This document shows positions 1 to 8,375 of a DNA stretch of 64,000 nt, piece by piece. Within the stretch, counting starts at the first letter, position 1; every line of letters begins with the position of its first letter. A model generated the notes under the pieces. The model saw only the letters and a program-made list of their open reading frames with translations, was not told the DNA's origin and ran no database searches. The stretch is from Pseudomonas bananamidigenes (GTDB lineage Bacteria; Pseudomonadota; Gammaproteobacteria; Pseudomonadales; Pseudomonadaceae). The translations under genes and the position numbers were made by a program. The stretch lies in the NCBI RefSeq assembly GCF_001679645.1, contig NZ_LRUN01000009.1, forward strand, positions 32,940 through 96,939, read 5' to 3'.

Positions 1-209
1 TGCAACAGACTTTCACGGGGCACCCCGCGCAAATCCGAATGGCGCAACAGGCTCAGCCCTCCACCCATCTGCTCGATGATCTGCTGGTGCCTTGGATCCG
101 CCGCACGCCAGGCTTCGAACGCTGCACGCTCCTGCAGGCTGACGTCCCCCGACTGCAACAGCGCCATCCATTGTGCGGCTTCATCGATCAGCGTTTCGTC
201 CGGTCTCAT
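1..209 (-). CDS. FecR-family anti-sigma/sensor protein, N-terminal part (cut by window edge)
   Basis: About 69 codons of the N-terminus are visible. They begin MRPDETLIDEAAQWMALLQS and continue with AFEAWRAADPRHQQIIEQ, the signature of the DUF4880 domain that opens FecR-type regulators. These are inner-membrane proteins that relay the state of a TonB-dependent receptor to a cognate ECF sigma factor. The ATG overlaps the stop codon of the upstream sigma gene (ATGA), so the two are translationally coupled. The transmembrane and FecR domains lie beyond the left edge, so it cannot be told whether the protein is intact. A receptor gene would be expected further left. Confidence 0.85.
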   Translation of the reverse strand, partial: MRPDETLIDEAAQWMALLQSGDVSLQERAAFEAWRAADPRHQQIIEQMGGGLSLLRHSDLRGVPRESLL

Positions 210-712
210 GCCTGCATCGCCTGATAGCAACGCTTGAAGGCTTCGACCATGTATTGCTGCACACGGCTGGTGGACACGCCGAGGTGTTCGCCGATTTCGC
301 TGTAGGTCAGGCCATCGAGTTGATGGTAGAGAAACGCAGCCTTGGCCTTGGCCGACAGACCGTTGAGCAAGCGATCCACCGCCAGCAGCGCTTCGATCAC
401 CAGCGCCCGTTCTTCGGGTGACGGATGCACCGGCTCCGGTGCCAACGCCAGGCTCTGCAGATAGGCGCGCTCCAGATCCTGCCGTCGCCAGCCTTCATAG
501 ACCAGCCGCCGGGCAATCGTGGTCAACAGCGCGCGCGGCTCGCGAATGGCCAGCGGATCGGGCAGCGCCAGCACCCGCAGAAACGTTTCCGAAGCAATGT
601 CCTGTGCACTGTGCGGGCAACCGAGGGTACGGCTGACTGCGGCGCATAACCATCGGTAGTCCTTTTGGAACATCTGCCCGATGACCTGGTAATGCGGGTT
701 GTGACTCCCCAT
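206..712 (-). CDS. ECF sigma-70 factor, FecI-like
   Basis: A 168-residue protein of typical FecI length. Region 2 is recognisable in FQKDYRWLCAAVSRTLGC and DIASETFLRVLALP, and region 4 is a helix-turn-helix in LTYSEIGEHLGVSTSRVQQY near the C-terminus. It should direct RNA polymerase to TonB-receptor genes after release by the FecR-like protein encoded directly downstream with a 4-base overlap. The start at 712 was chosen because GGAG lies upstream and the FecI homology begins there; a longer reading frame reaches 931 but its extra residues look non-coding. Iron (Fur) control is usual for this family, but I could not identify a convincing Fur box upstream. Confidence 0.88.
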   Translation of the reverse strand: MGSHNPHYQVIGQMFQKDYRWLCAAVSRTLGCPHSAQDIASETFLRVLALPDPLAIREPRALLTTIARRLVYEGWRRQDLERAYLQSLALAPEPVHPSPEERALVIEALLAVDRLLNGLSAKAKAAFLYHQLDGLTYSEIGEHLGVSTSRVQQYMVEAFKRCYQAMQA

Positions 713-1009
713 GCCTTGCTCCCTGAAAACGGGCTCCACCCGCTGCGAAAATCCATGGATACGCCGGGATCGTCCGGCGTTGATCAGGGCTGCGACTGTG
801 CAATAGCGTCGCGGACATTTGAAGTAATAAAAAATCAGGATATGCAAACCATTGAGCATAAGGCGTTTTATCGCCACGGCAACATTGGCTGACACAACGT
901 TGATCTCGATCAGTGGCGCCCGCCACGCCAATCTCTAACCTTGCGCCTCCATCGATAGCCACGGACGGCTCACCGGGAGCTGCGGCTGACCTTTCAAGGA
1001 AGAGCAATC
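713..1009. other. intergenic region between divergent sigma-factor and hoxX-like genes
   Basis: About 300 bases with no gene I can support. The middle (about 815-860) is AT-richer than its surroundings and probably holds the leftward sigma-factor promoter. No Fur box or other operator is clear enough to call. Confidence 0.4.
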
Positions 1010-2728
1010 ATGCGATCACTCAACATCATTCTTTTGTCTTCGGCGTTCAACGGTCTGACTCAACGTGCCTGGCTGGATCTGCGCCTGGCCGGGCATTCGC
1101 CCAGTGTGGTGCTGTTCACCGATGAAGCCGCCGTGTGCGAGCAGATCGAAAACAGCGGCGCCGATCTGGTGATCTGCCCGTTCCTCAAGGACCGCGTCCC
1201 CCATGCACTGTGGAGCAACCTTCAGCGTCCGGTGGTGATCATTCATCCCGGCATCGTTGGCGATCGCGGTGCCAGCGCACTGGACTGGGCCATCATGCGC
1301 GAACTGCCGACCTGGGGCGTGACGGCCCTGCAAGCCGTCGAGGAAATGGATGCCGGGCCGGTCTGGGCCACCTGCGAATTCAACCTGCCGGCAGGCCTGC
1401 GCAAATCCGAGCTGTACAACGGCCGGGTCGCCGACGCGGCAATCCGTTGCATACGCGAAGTGGTGGAAAAATTCATCGACGGTTTTGTTCCGGTGCCCCT
1501 GGACTACACCGATCCCAAGGTTCGCGGCTGCCTGCAACCGAACATGAAGCAGGATGACCGCACCTTCAGCTGGCACGACTGCTCGCGCTTCATCAAACGC
1601 TGCATCGACGCGGCGGACGGCCAGCCCGGCGTGCTCGCCAGCCTCGCCGGCGGTCAGTATTACGTGTACGACGCACACCTCGATCAGCGCACCGGCATCC
1701 CCGGCAAGATCCTCGCGGTACACGACGACGCCGTGCTGGTGGCCACCGGTGATCACAGCCTGTGGATCGGCTCGCTGCGACGCAAACCGCAACCGGGCGA
1801 AGAAACCTTCAAGCGTCCGGCGCGACATGTGCTGGCCGGGCAACTGGCGGATGTACCGGTGCTGGACTGGTCAATCGCCAATGCGCCGTTCAGTGACGAA
1901 GCGTATCAGCCGATCCGTTACCGCGAATCCGGACACGTCGGCGAGCTGACGCTGGAGTTCTACAACGGCGCCATGAGCACCGAACAGTGCCAGCGCATGG
2001 TCGAAGCGCTGCGCTGGGCCAAATCCCGTGACACCCGGGTGCTGCTGGTCAAAGGTGGGCGCGGCAGTTTCTCCAACGGTGTGCATCTGAACGTGATTCA
2101 GGCCGCCGAAGACCCGGGCGTCGAAGCCTGGGCCAATATCCAGGCCATCGACGACGTCTGTGCAGAGTTGCTCAGCGCGCGGCAACTGGTGGTCAGCGGG
2201 ATCACCGGCAATGCCGGCGCCGGTGGCGTGATGCTCGCGCTGGCGGCGGATATCGTGTTCGCCCGTGCCGATATCGTGCTCAACCCGCATTACAAGAGCA
2301 TGGGCCTGTACGGCTCGGAATACTGGACCTACAGCCTGCCCCGCGCCGTCGGGCCGGCCATGGCCGAACAACTGACCCAGGCCTGCCTGCCGGTCAGTGC
2401 TGCGCAGGCGTTGCAACTGGGCATGATCCAGGAAGTCGGCCCGCGCTGCCCGGACGAATTTGGCCTGTGGTTGCTGCAACGGGCCAACGCGGCGCTGACC
2501 GATCCGACGTATGCGGCGGTGCGCGAACGCAAGCTGCGGGTCGATCACGAGTTGATCCGCCAATGCCGCGAGACCGAGCTGCAAGAGATGCAGGAAGACA
2601 TGCTCTACAACCGCAATCAGTTTGCCGAGAAGTGCCGCAATTTCGTGTACAAGCGCAAGACGTGCTGCACGCCGGCGCGGTTGGTGGAGGATTGGGCGCG
2701 GGTGCGTGAGGCTGAGTTGGCCGGTTGA
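1010..2728 (+). CDS. hoxX: HoxX-like protein (formyltransferase domain plus enoyl-CoA hydratase domain)
   Basis: A 572-residue protein. The N-terminal half resembles 10-formyl-THF-using formyltransferases: FLKDRVP near residue 60 and the HPGIVGDRG motif at 79-87. The C-terminal half (from about 310) is a crotonase fold with the GNAGAGGVMLALAADIV stretch and LNPHYKSMGLYGSEYWTYSLPR typical of HoxX. In hydrogen oxidisers HoxX makes the CO ligand of [NiFe]-hydrogenase from a formyl group. No hydrogenase structural or hyp gene is in this window, so here it is an orphan and may serve another purpose. AAGGAAGAG precedes the ATG at good spacing. A LysR regulator follows 84 bases downstream on the same strand. 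Confidence 0.8.
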   Translation: MRSLNIILLSSAFNGLTQRAWLDLRLAGHSPSVVLFTDEAAVCEQIENSGADLVICPFLKDRVPHALWSNLQRPVVIIHPGIVGDRGASALDWAIMRELPTWGVTALQAVEEMDAGPVWATCEFNLPAGLRKSELYNGRVADAAIRCIREVVEKFIDGFVPVPLDYTDPKVRGCLQPNMKQDDRTFSWHDCSRFIKRCIDAADGQPGVLASLAGGQYYVYDAHLDQRTGIPGKILAVHDDAVLVATGDHSLWIGSLRRKPQPGEETFKRPARHVLAGQLADVPVLDWSIANAPFSDEAYQPIRYRESGHVGELTLEFYNGAMSTEQCQRMVEALRWAKSRDTRVLLVKGGRGSFSNGVHLNVIQAAEDPGVEAWANIQAIDDVCAELLSARQLVVSGITGNAGAGGVMLALAADIVFARADIVLNPHYKSMGLYGSEYWTYSLPRAVGPAMAEQLTQACLPVSAAQALQLGMIQEVGPRCPDEFGLWLLQRANAALTDPTYAAVRERKLRVDHELIRQCRETELQEMQEDMLYNRNQFAEKCRNFVYKRKTCCTPARLVEDWARVREAELAG

Positions 2729-2812
2729 ATCCCGATGCAGGTTCGCGATTGCCCGATGACGTGATCGCGAACCTGCACCTACAATGCCGGCACCTCAACC
2801 ACCGGCCCGCCC

Positions 2813-3676
2813 ATGGACATCGACCTCGCCCGCACTTTTCTGGAAATCGTCCGCCACGGCAGTCTCGCGGCAGCGGCGGAAAAACTGTTCATCACCCAGA
2901 CGGCAGTCACCGCCCGGGTCCAGAAACTCGAAAGCCAGTTGGGCAGCACACTGTTCGTGCGCAACCGTGCCGGTGCGCGTCTGACCGCCAACGGCGAGGC
3001 CTTCGTGGTCTACGCCAATCAACTGGTGCAGACCTGGGAAGCCGCCCGCCGCGACTTGCCGCTGCCCGAAGGCTACGACAACGTGCTGCACATCGGCGGT
3101 GAGGTCAGCCTGTGCAACCCGTTGATGCTCAGTTGGGCTGCCGAGCTGCGGGAAAAAATCCCCAGCCATGCCCTGCGCATGGACATCCGTGACGGCGAGA
3201 ATCTGCTGCGCCAGCTCGAACTTGGCGTGCTCGATGCCGCCCTCGTCTACCAACCGGAATACTGGCCGGGACTGCAGGTCGAGCAAGTGCTGGAAGAAAA
3301 ACTGATTCTGGTCCGCACGCCGAACCGCCCCGCTCCCTACGTGTACATCGACTGGGGCAGCGACTTCCGCCGCCAGCACGATGCCGCACTGCCGGAAAAA
3401 GCCAAGGCCGCCCTGAGCTTCAACCTCGGCCCGCTGGCCCTGCAATACATTCTGGAGAACGGCGGCAGCGGCTACTTTCGCACCCGAGTGGTGCGCACTT
3501 ACCTGGAAAGCGGCGCGCTGGAAGTGGTGACCAAAGCCCCGGAATTCGGTTATCCGACCTATCTCGTCTACTCCCGTGACCGCGACTCGGCGACCCTGCA
3601 ACAGGCGTTCGACCTGCTGCGCGAAGTCATCAGGGCCGATGACGACTGGTCGCAGCGCTGGAACCCGTTGAGCTGA
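2813..3676 (+). CDS. LysR-family transcriptional regulator
   Basis: A 287-residue protein of usual LysR length. The N-terminal winged helix-turn-helix is clear (MDIDLARTFLEIVRHGSLAA, then AAEKLFITQTAVTARVQKLE, residues 1-45), followed by a periplasmic-binding-type effector domain. Its target and effector are unknown. It lies between the HoxX-like gene and the hydroxylase/lactonase pair, all on the + strand, so either could be its target. LysR genes are more often divergent from their targets, so position is weak evidence. Confidence 0.88.
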   Translation: MDIDLARTFLEIVRHGSLAAAAEKLFITQTAVTARVQKLESQLGSTLFVRNRAGARLTANGEAFVVYANQLVQTWEAARRDLPLPEGYDNVLHIGGEVSLCNPLMLSWAAELREKIPSHALRMDIRDGENLLRQLELGVLDAALVYQPEYWPGLQVEQVLEEKLILVRTPNRPAPYVYIDWGSDFRRQHDAALPEKAKAALSFNLGPLALQYILENGGSGYFRTRVVRTYLESGALEVVTKAPEFGYPTYLVYSRDRDSATLQQAFDLLREVIRADDDWSQRWNPLS

Positions 3677-3785
3677 CGGCCACTTTGCACCGGAGCATGG
3701 CCGTTGTGTCGTCAAGGCAGGCCCTGCATAAACGGCGGGATCGGCTAATCTGCCGGGATAACGACAATATCCGCAGGTGACCGCA

Positions 3786-4931
3786 GTGAGGCAGACCACC
3801 GAGGCATTTCGCAGCCGCTACCGTGCGGCGATTCATCCGCTGTACAACCCGTGGCTGCACGGCGCCTTCGTGCTGCTGTTCGGCGTGCTGGCCATCGGCG
3901 CGTTCTGGAGCAGCGTGCAGCAGGTGCGTGCGCTGGAATGGTTGACGGTGCCGCTGACTTTGCTGTTCTTCAATTTCGGTGTGTACGTGGTGCATCGCCA
4001 CCTCGGGCATCACAAAAAAGCCTTCGCCAGGATGTTCTACGCCCGCCATGCCGGCGACCATCACAGTTTTTTCACCCCCGGCCACATGACCTGGGACAGC
4101 GCCCGCGACTGGCGGGTGATCCTGTTTCCGGCATGGCTGATCGTGGTACACACCCTGGTGATTACCCTGCCCCTGTGGTGGCTGTTCGCACAGGTCAACG
4201 CCAATGTCGCCGGACTCTTCGGCGGCTGCATGGTGCTGGGTTATCTGATCTATGAGGTGTTCCACGCCTGTGAGCACCTGCCGCAAGAGCATCCCCTGAG
4301 CCGTCTGCCGTGGATTCGTCAGATGCGTCGTCTGCACGAATTGCACCATCGCCGCGAACGCATGCAGGAGCGCAATTTCAATATCGTCTTGCCGCTGATG
4401 GATTACCTGTTCGGCACCCTCTACTGGGAGCCGGAGCCCATCCCGCTGACTGACCCGAGACTCTCCATGACCCGCATGCAGCACCCGATCGACATTACCG
4501 GCGAGCCGATTGCCGTTCTCGCCTACGCCGCCACGGTCAGCCGCTGGCCGGAGTGGCATCCGTCTTCGCTGAAGATCGACGGCCCTGCCGGCCCGCTGCA
4601 TGCCGGCGCGCGTTTCGAGGAAGACATTCACGCCGGTGGCCGCGAAGGGCATCTGAGCTGGGAGGTGACCGAATACCTGCCGGGCCGGCGCTGGTGTGCC
4701 CGGGCCCAGGGCGATCATGGTCTGTCCCTGCTGCTGACCTATGAGTGCTCGGCCCAAAGCGATGGCACGCGATTCGTACGTACGCTGGATTACCGGTTCG
4801 AAAGCCTGGGCATGCGTATCGCCAATCAGCTGTTGCTCAAGCGTCGTATCGAACGCGAGTCGGCCGCCTCGATGCTGGCCCTGCGCGACAGGGCGACCCG
4901 ACACCTTTCACTCGCAGGGGCCCACGTGTGA
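3786..4931 (+). CDS. Fatty acid hydroxylase/sterol desaturase domain fused to an SRPBCC (polyketide cyclase-like) domain
   Basis: About 381 residues. The N-terminal part is a membrane di-iron hydroxylase: hydrophobic segments at roughly 20-60 and 120-160 flank the histidine boxes HRHLGHH, HAGDHH, HACEH and HELHH. From about 230 onward (IAVLAYAATVSRWPEWHP) the protein looks like a SRPBCC lipid-binding domain. The family adds oxygen to lipid or sterol-like substrates at the inner membrane. The start is uncertain: GTG at 3786 has AGGTGA five bases upstream, while GTG at 3777 is also open. The 3' end overlaps the next gene (GTGA), which implies a shared pathway. The substrate is unknown. Confidence 0.75.
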   Translation: MRQTTEAFRSRYRAAIHPLYNPWLHGAFVLLFGVLAIGAFWSSVQQVRALEWLTVPLTLLFFNFGVYVVHRHLGHHKKAFARMFYARHAGDHHSFFTPGHMTWDSARDWRVILFPAWLIVVHTLVITLPLWWLFAQVNANVAGLFGGCMVLGYLIYEVFHACEHLPQEHPLSRLPWIRQMRRLHELHHRRERMQERNFNIVLPLMDYLFGTLYWEPEPIPLTDPRLSMTRMQHPIDITGEPIAVLAYAATVSRWPEWHPSSLKIDGPAGPLHAGARFEEDIHAGGREGHLSWEVTEYLPGRRWCARAQGDHGLSLLLTYECSAQSDGTRFVRTLDYRFESLGMRIANQLLLKRRIERESAASMLALRDRATRHLSLAGAHV

Positions 4932-6004
4932 AGCTGCGCCATCTGATCCTGCTGCCGGTGATGCTGATTCTGGCCTTCCTGCTGCTGATGCCGACCAAAG
5001 TCGAGCCCGTGACGTGGACGCCACAAGCGGCCCCGTCGCTCTCCGAAGGCCTTTATGCGGACAATCAGCGTCTCAAAGGTTTAAAGCAGGTGGGCCCGAG
5101 TGACATCGAAGGTCCGGAGGCCCTGCTGCTGGAAAACGACTTTCTGATCACCGGCCTGCACGACGGGCGCCTGCTTCGCACCAGCCTCGACGGCCAGCAA
5201 CGCCAGGTGCTCGCCGACACGGGCGGGCGGCCGCTCGGGCTGGCGCGGCATCCCAATGGTTTGCTGGTGATTGCCGACGCCGTGAAAGGCTTGCTGTCCC
5301 TCGATGCCCAGGGCCGGCTGACCGCGCTGACGACTGAAGCCAACGGGCTGAAATTCGGTTTCACCGACGATGTGGCCATCGACAAGTCCGGGCATTACGC
5401 CTACTTCAGCGATGCCAGCAGTCGCTGGGGCTACGGCCACGACGGCGAAGCGATCATCGAGCATGGTGGCGACGGTCGCTTGCTGCGCTATGACTTCCAG
5501 AGCGGCAAGACCAGTGTCCTGCTGGACAGGCTGGAGTTCGCCAACGGCGTCACCCTCGGCCCGGATGACGCCTATGTGCTGGTCAATGAAACCGGCGCTT
5601 ACCGCATCAGCCGCTACTGGTTGAGCGGACCGAAGGCCGGCACTCACGACTTGTTCATCGACAACCTGCCGGGGCTGCCGGACAACCTCGCCTTCAATGG
5701 TCGCGACCGCTTCTGGGTGGCGCTGTACACGCCTCGCAATCCGCTGCTCGATGGCACCGCCGGACACCCGTTCGTGCGCAAGATGATCGTGCGGGCCATG
5801 ACGGTGCTGCCCAAACCGGTGGAGAAGCGCGCCTTTGTCCTGGGACTGGACCCGGACGGCAAAGTGATCGCCAATCTGCAGGATGGCGGCCCTGGCAACT
5901 ACTCGCCGATCACCACGGCGCGCGAATATGGCGACTGGCTGTATTTCGGCTCGCTCAAGGCGACGCACATGGCGCGGATGCCGCTGGAGGCTGCCTTGAA
6001 GTGA
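4928..6004 (+). CDS. SMP-30/strictosidine-synthase-like beta-propeller protein, membrane anchored
   Basis: A 358-residue protein starting at GTG 4928, which overlaps the stop of the hydroxylase gene; AGGGG lies nine bases upstream. Residues 4-22 form a single hydrophobic signal anchor (LILLPVMLILAFLLLMP). The rest carries repeated propeller blades, including FGFTDDVAIDKSGHYAYFSD, FANGVTLGPDDAYVLVNET and LPGLPDNLAFNGRDRFWVAL, as in strictosidine synthase-like and gluconolactonase proteins. Such enzymes often hydrolyse lactones or esters in the periplasm. Coupling to the hydroxylase suggests that it acts on the hydroxylated product. An in-frame extension upstream to 4745 runs inside the hydroxylase gene and is not believed. 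Confidence 0.78.
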   Translation: MKLRHLILLPVMLILAFLLLMPTKVEPVTWTPQAAPSLSEGLYADNQRLKGLKQVGPSDIEGPEALLLENDFLITGLHDGRLLRTSLDGQQRQVLADTGGRPLGLARHPNGLLVIADAVKGLLSLDAQGRLTALTTEANGLKFGFTDDVAIDKSGHYAYFSDASSRWGYGHDGEAIIEHGGDGRLLRYDFQSGKTSVLLDRLEFANGVTLGPDDAYVLVNETGAYRISRYWLSGPKAGTHDLFIDNLPGLPDNLAFNGRDRFWVALYTPRNPLLDGTAGHPFVRKMIVRAMTVLPKPVEKRAFVLGLDPDGKVIANLQDGGPGNYSPITTAREYGDWLYFGSLKATHMARMPLEAALK

Positions 6005-6028
6005 ACCCCGACCGGCGATAGCGGGCAG

Positions 6029-6199
6029 TCAGTTGCCGGATCGATCGAATTTTTCGGGATCTTCGTCTTCCGGCAAATCGTCTTCCGTCGGCTCTGCCTC
6101 GGGATTCGCAGTCGTGTGTGCCGGGCTGTTGGGTTCGGGATGGGTGGGAACCGGGTCGAATGCGCCCTGCTCTTCACTGGGGAATCGGGGATCGCTCAT
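6029..6199 (-). CDS. Small acidic proline-rich hypothetical protein (56 residues)
   Basis: A 56-residue protein, MSDPRFPSEEQGAFDPVPTH at the start and DDLPEDEDPEKFDRSGN at the end. It is strongly acidic, proline rich and has no hydrophobic segment, so it is probably cytoplasmic and disordered. AGGTG lies six bases before the ATG, which supports translation. It runs convergent to the beta-propeller gene and lies downstream of the DUF465 gene on the same strand. I know of no function. Confidence 0.65.
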   Translation of the reverse strand: MSDPRFPSEEQGAFDPVPTHPEPNSPAHTTANPEAEPTEDDLPEDEDPEKFDRSGN

Positions 6200-6307
6200 G
6201 AGGCACCTCGCAAGGGAGTCGATGACAATGGACTCTGAGCTTTCGAGGTGCCGATCGCGGGAATCGTTTCAATTGATCCGCCCGGCGGCCGGGAGATCGA
6301 CCATGGG

Positions 6308-6550
6308 TCAGAGATGCGGCTGCAATTGCGCGACAATCTGATCCTTGACGTACACGCGGGTTTCTTTCAGCTTGCGCAAGACATCGTCGCTCGGCGCATT
6401 CGATGTTGCGTTTTCAGCCTCGACGACGTCTTTGTCCGCCAGCAGGTATTTGTTGATCAGTGCATCCAGATGCGGGTCCTGAGAGCGTATCTGCTGGATC
6501 TTTTCCTTCGTGATGTTCAGATCCTGATAAAGATCGTGGGGAACCGGCAT
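6308..6550 (-). CDS. DUF465 / YdcH-family small protein
   Basis: An 80-residue protein (MPVPHDLYQDLNITKEKIQQ...). It has the short helical hairpin and the spacing HLDALINKYLLADKDVVEAE typical of DUF465 (YdcH) proteins. GGAGGTG lies five bases before the ATG at 6550, a very strong ribosome site that decides the start. The biochemical role of the family is unknown. The gene is monocistronic or leads into the small acidic protein gene downstream on the same strand. Confidence 0.85.
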   Translation of the reverse strand: MPVPHDLYQDLNITKEKIQQIRSQDPHLDALINKYLLADKDVVEAENATSNAPSDDVLRKLKETRVYVKDQIVAQLQPHL

Positions 6551-6753
6551 AAAACACCTCCATAATTGATCGATGGCGAGCGCCACTGATTGCGCTACCG
6601 GCTCCAGAATGGCCCGTCCGCCCCCCTTCTGTCGACCCCTGCGGCAAACCGGCGACAGCCGTTCGTCGCCCTGACGCAAATACGATAAAACCTTCCTTCA
6701 CCCGCTTCCCTCCATTGAATGACACCCACAAAAACCTGCGTGGAGAAACATCA

Positions 6754-7275
6754 ATGGACGGATTCAACCTGCGTCACCTTGCCCTCGCCATCGCCTTGAG
6801 CACCGGCGTGAGCGGTGCTTTCGCCGCCACCTCCAACAGCTTTGTCGATAACGCGGCGGCCGGCGGCATCGCCGAGATCGAAACCAGTCGTCTGGCGCTG
6901 GAAAAGAGTCAGTCGGCGGACATCAAGGATTTCGCCAACATGATGATCACCGACCACAGCAAGGCCAACGATGAACTGGCGGCCATTGCCCAGGCCCACG
7001 ACATCAAGGTCCCGGATTCCACCACCCTGGTGAAACAGGCCAAGGAGAAAATCCTCGACATGCGTGATGAATCCTTCGATGCGGCCTACGCCAACAATCA
7101 GGTCAAGGCTCATGAGGAAACCATCGAGCTGTTCAAGAAAGAAGCCAATACCGTGACCGACGACAAGGTCAAAGGCGCCAGCGAATTGAAGGGTTTCGCC
7201 CAGAAGATGCTCCCGGCTCTGGAAAAACACCTCGCTGCGGCCAAGGAACTGCAGGCCAAACACCCAAGCAAATAA
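6754..7275 (+). CDS. DUF4142 periplasmic helical-bundle protein
   Basis: A 173-residue protein with an N-terminal signal peptide (LALAIALSTGVSGAFAA, cleavage near residue 25). A ferritin-like four-helix DUF4142 domain follows, with FVDNAAAGGIAEIETSRLAL, DFANMMITDHSKANDELAAI and KGFAQKMLPALEKHLAAAKE. The family is widespread in Pseudomonas and often stress-induced, but no enzymatic activity is established. GGAGAAA lies about seven bases before the ATG. An upstream in-frame ATG at 6715 would spoil the signal peptide. A strong terminator follows directly. Confidence 0.88.
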   Translation: MDGFNLRHLALAIALSTGVSGAFAATSNSFVDNAAAGGIAEIETSRLALEKSQSADIKDFANMMITDHSKANDELAAIAQAHDIKVPDSTTLVKQAKEKILDMRDESFDAAYANNQVKAHEETIELFKKEANTVTDDKVKGASELKGFAQKMLPALEKHLAAAKELQAKHPSK

Positions 7276-7286
7276 GCCCAGACACA

Positions 7287-7321
7287 CGAAAAGGCCGTAT
7301 CCGGTGGATACGGCCTTTTCG
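7287..7321 (+). terminator. Rho-independent terminator after the DUF4142 gene
   Basis: A perfect 16-base inverted repeat, CGAAAAGGCCGTATCC, with a GGT loop. The stem ends in TTTT on the + strand, 11 bases after the stop codon. The A/T flanks make it usable in both directions, but only the + strand gene ends here. Confidence 0.9.
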
Positions 7322-7474
7322 TTTGCGCCACTTGCCAGCCCCCCAGCCGTGAAAAGTCCGCCCCCGTCCTCCACGCCGACTAGAGTTACTCGAGCGTTGC
7401 TTGCGGCAAATCAAAAAAATCCCTGGCGCAACGAACAACTATTTCAAACGGCAAATGTCATTGATTTCGCGCCG

Positions 7475-7490
7475 GGCATTTCTTTTGCAC
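7475..7490 (+). promoter_or_regulatory. Possible sigma-54 promoter ahead of the rsbR-like operon
   Basis: GGGCATTTCTTTTGCA has GG and GC separated by exactly 10 bases, with a perfect TTGCA -12 element and an imperfect -24 element. It lies about 32 bases before the rsbR-like ATG, leaving room for a transcription start near 7500 and the ribosome site GGAG at about 7508. The match could be chance. Confidence 0.3.
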
Positions 7491-7521
7491 CGGCCCCCAT
7501 TCGCGAAGGAGCAAGACCCCC

Positions 7522-8373
7522 ATGGCAGCACTGCAGAACAGCACATTCGATGCAATGAAGAACAAACAGGCACAGCTGCTGGGTGAATGGATACAAAACA
7601 TGGAGGACAGCGGCGCCACCCGCCACCTCAAGGAACAGGAAGTGCTGCAACAGACCACTGAGTTCCTGCAGCTGGTGGTCGATGGAATGGCCAGAAACAA
7701 CGGCACCGACATCTACGCCCCCGACTGGGAAACCACCCGTCACTTCCTCGAACGGCTGTCCCACAGTCGGGCCCTGCTCGGCCAGGACTCGCAACAGACC
7801 GCCAGCTTCATCTTCGCGCTGAAAGGCCCGCTGTTTGCCTTGTTGCAAAGCCATTACCGGGAACAACCGGCATTGCTCGCCGAACAGCTTTGGGAAATCT
7901 CCGAACTCCTCGACGCCTTCGGCCTGCACACCGTGCGCACCTTCCAGAAATCCCGTGAAGCGGTGATCAAGCGCCAGCAGGAAGAACTGCTGGAACTGTC
8001 GACCCCGGTGGTCAAACTCTGGGAAGGCGTCCTCGCCCTGCCGATGATCGGCACTCTGGATTCGCAACGCACTCAGGTTGTCATGGAGTCGTTGCTGCAA
8101 CGCATCGTCGAGACCGGTTCGGAAATCGCCATCATCGACATCACCGGCGTGCCGACCGTCGACACTCTGGTGGCCCAACACCTGCTCAAGACCGTGACCG
8201 CGATTCGCCTGATGGGTGCCGATTGCATCATCAGCGGCGTGCGTCCGCAGATCGCCCAGACCATCGTCCACCTCGGCCTCGACCTGCAAGGCGTGGTGAC
8301 CAAGGCCAATCTGGCCGACGCGCTCAAAGTGGCCCTGACCCGCCTGGGTGTCAGCCTGAACAAGACGGCTTGA
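7522..8373 (+). CDS. rsbR: RsbR-like stressosome protein (RsbRD N-terminal domain plus STAS)
   Basis: A 283-residue protein. The N-terminal half (about 15-150) is an all-helical sensor-like domain of the RsbRD type. The C-terminal STAS domain (about 160-275) carries DITGVPTVDT and GVRPQIAQTIVHLG. The two threonines phosphorylated in Bacillus RsbR have counterparts at T215 (VDT) and T247 (IAQT). In the classical system RsbR and RsbS form a megadalton scaffold that sequesters the RsbT kinase until stress. It is the first gene of a six-gene block; rsbS follows two bases after the stop. Confidence 0.85.
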   Translation: MAALQNSTFDAMKNKQAQLLGEWIQNMEDSGATRHLKEQEVLQQTTEFLQLVVDGMARNNGTDIYAPDWETTRHFLERLSHSRALLGQDSQQTASFIFALKGPLFALLQSHYREQPALLAEQLWEISELLDAFGLHTVRTFQKSREAVIKRQQEELLELSTPVVKLWEGVLALPMIGTLDSQRTQVVMESLLQRIVETGSEIAIIDITGVPTVDTLVAQHLLKTVTAIRLMGADCIISGVRPQIAQTIVHLGLDLQGVVTKANLADALKVALTRLGVSLNKTA

Positions 8374-8375
8374 GC

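Noticed and set aside
713..1009. Possible Fur box before the ECF sigma gene
   Set aside because: The AT-rich stretch near 815-845 does not match the 19-base palindrome well enough to report.
3677..3720. ACGGCCA/TGGCCGT inverted repeat after the LysR gene as a terminator
   Set aside because: The stem is short, the loop is long and there is no T-tract.
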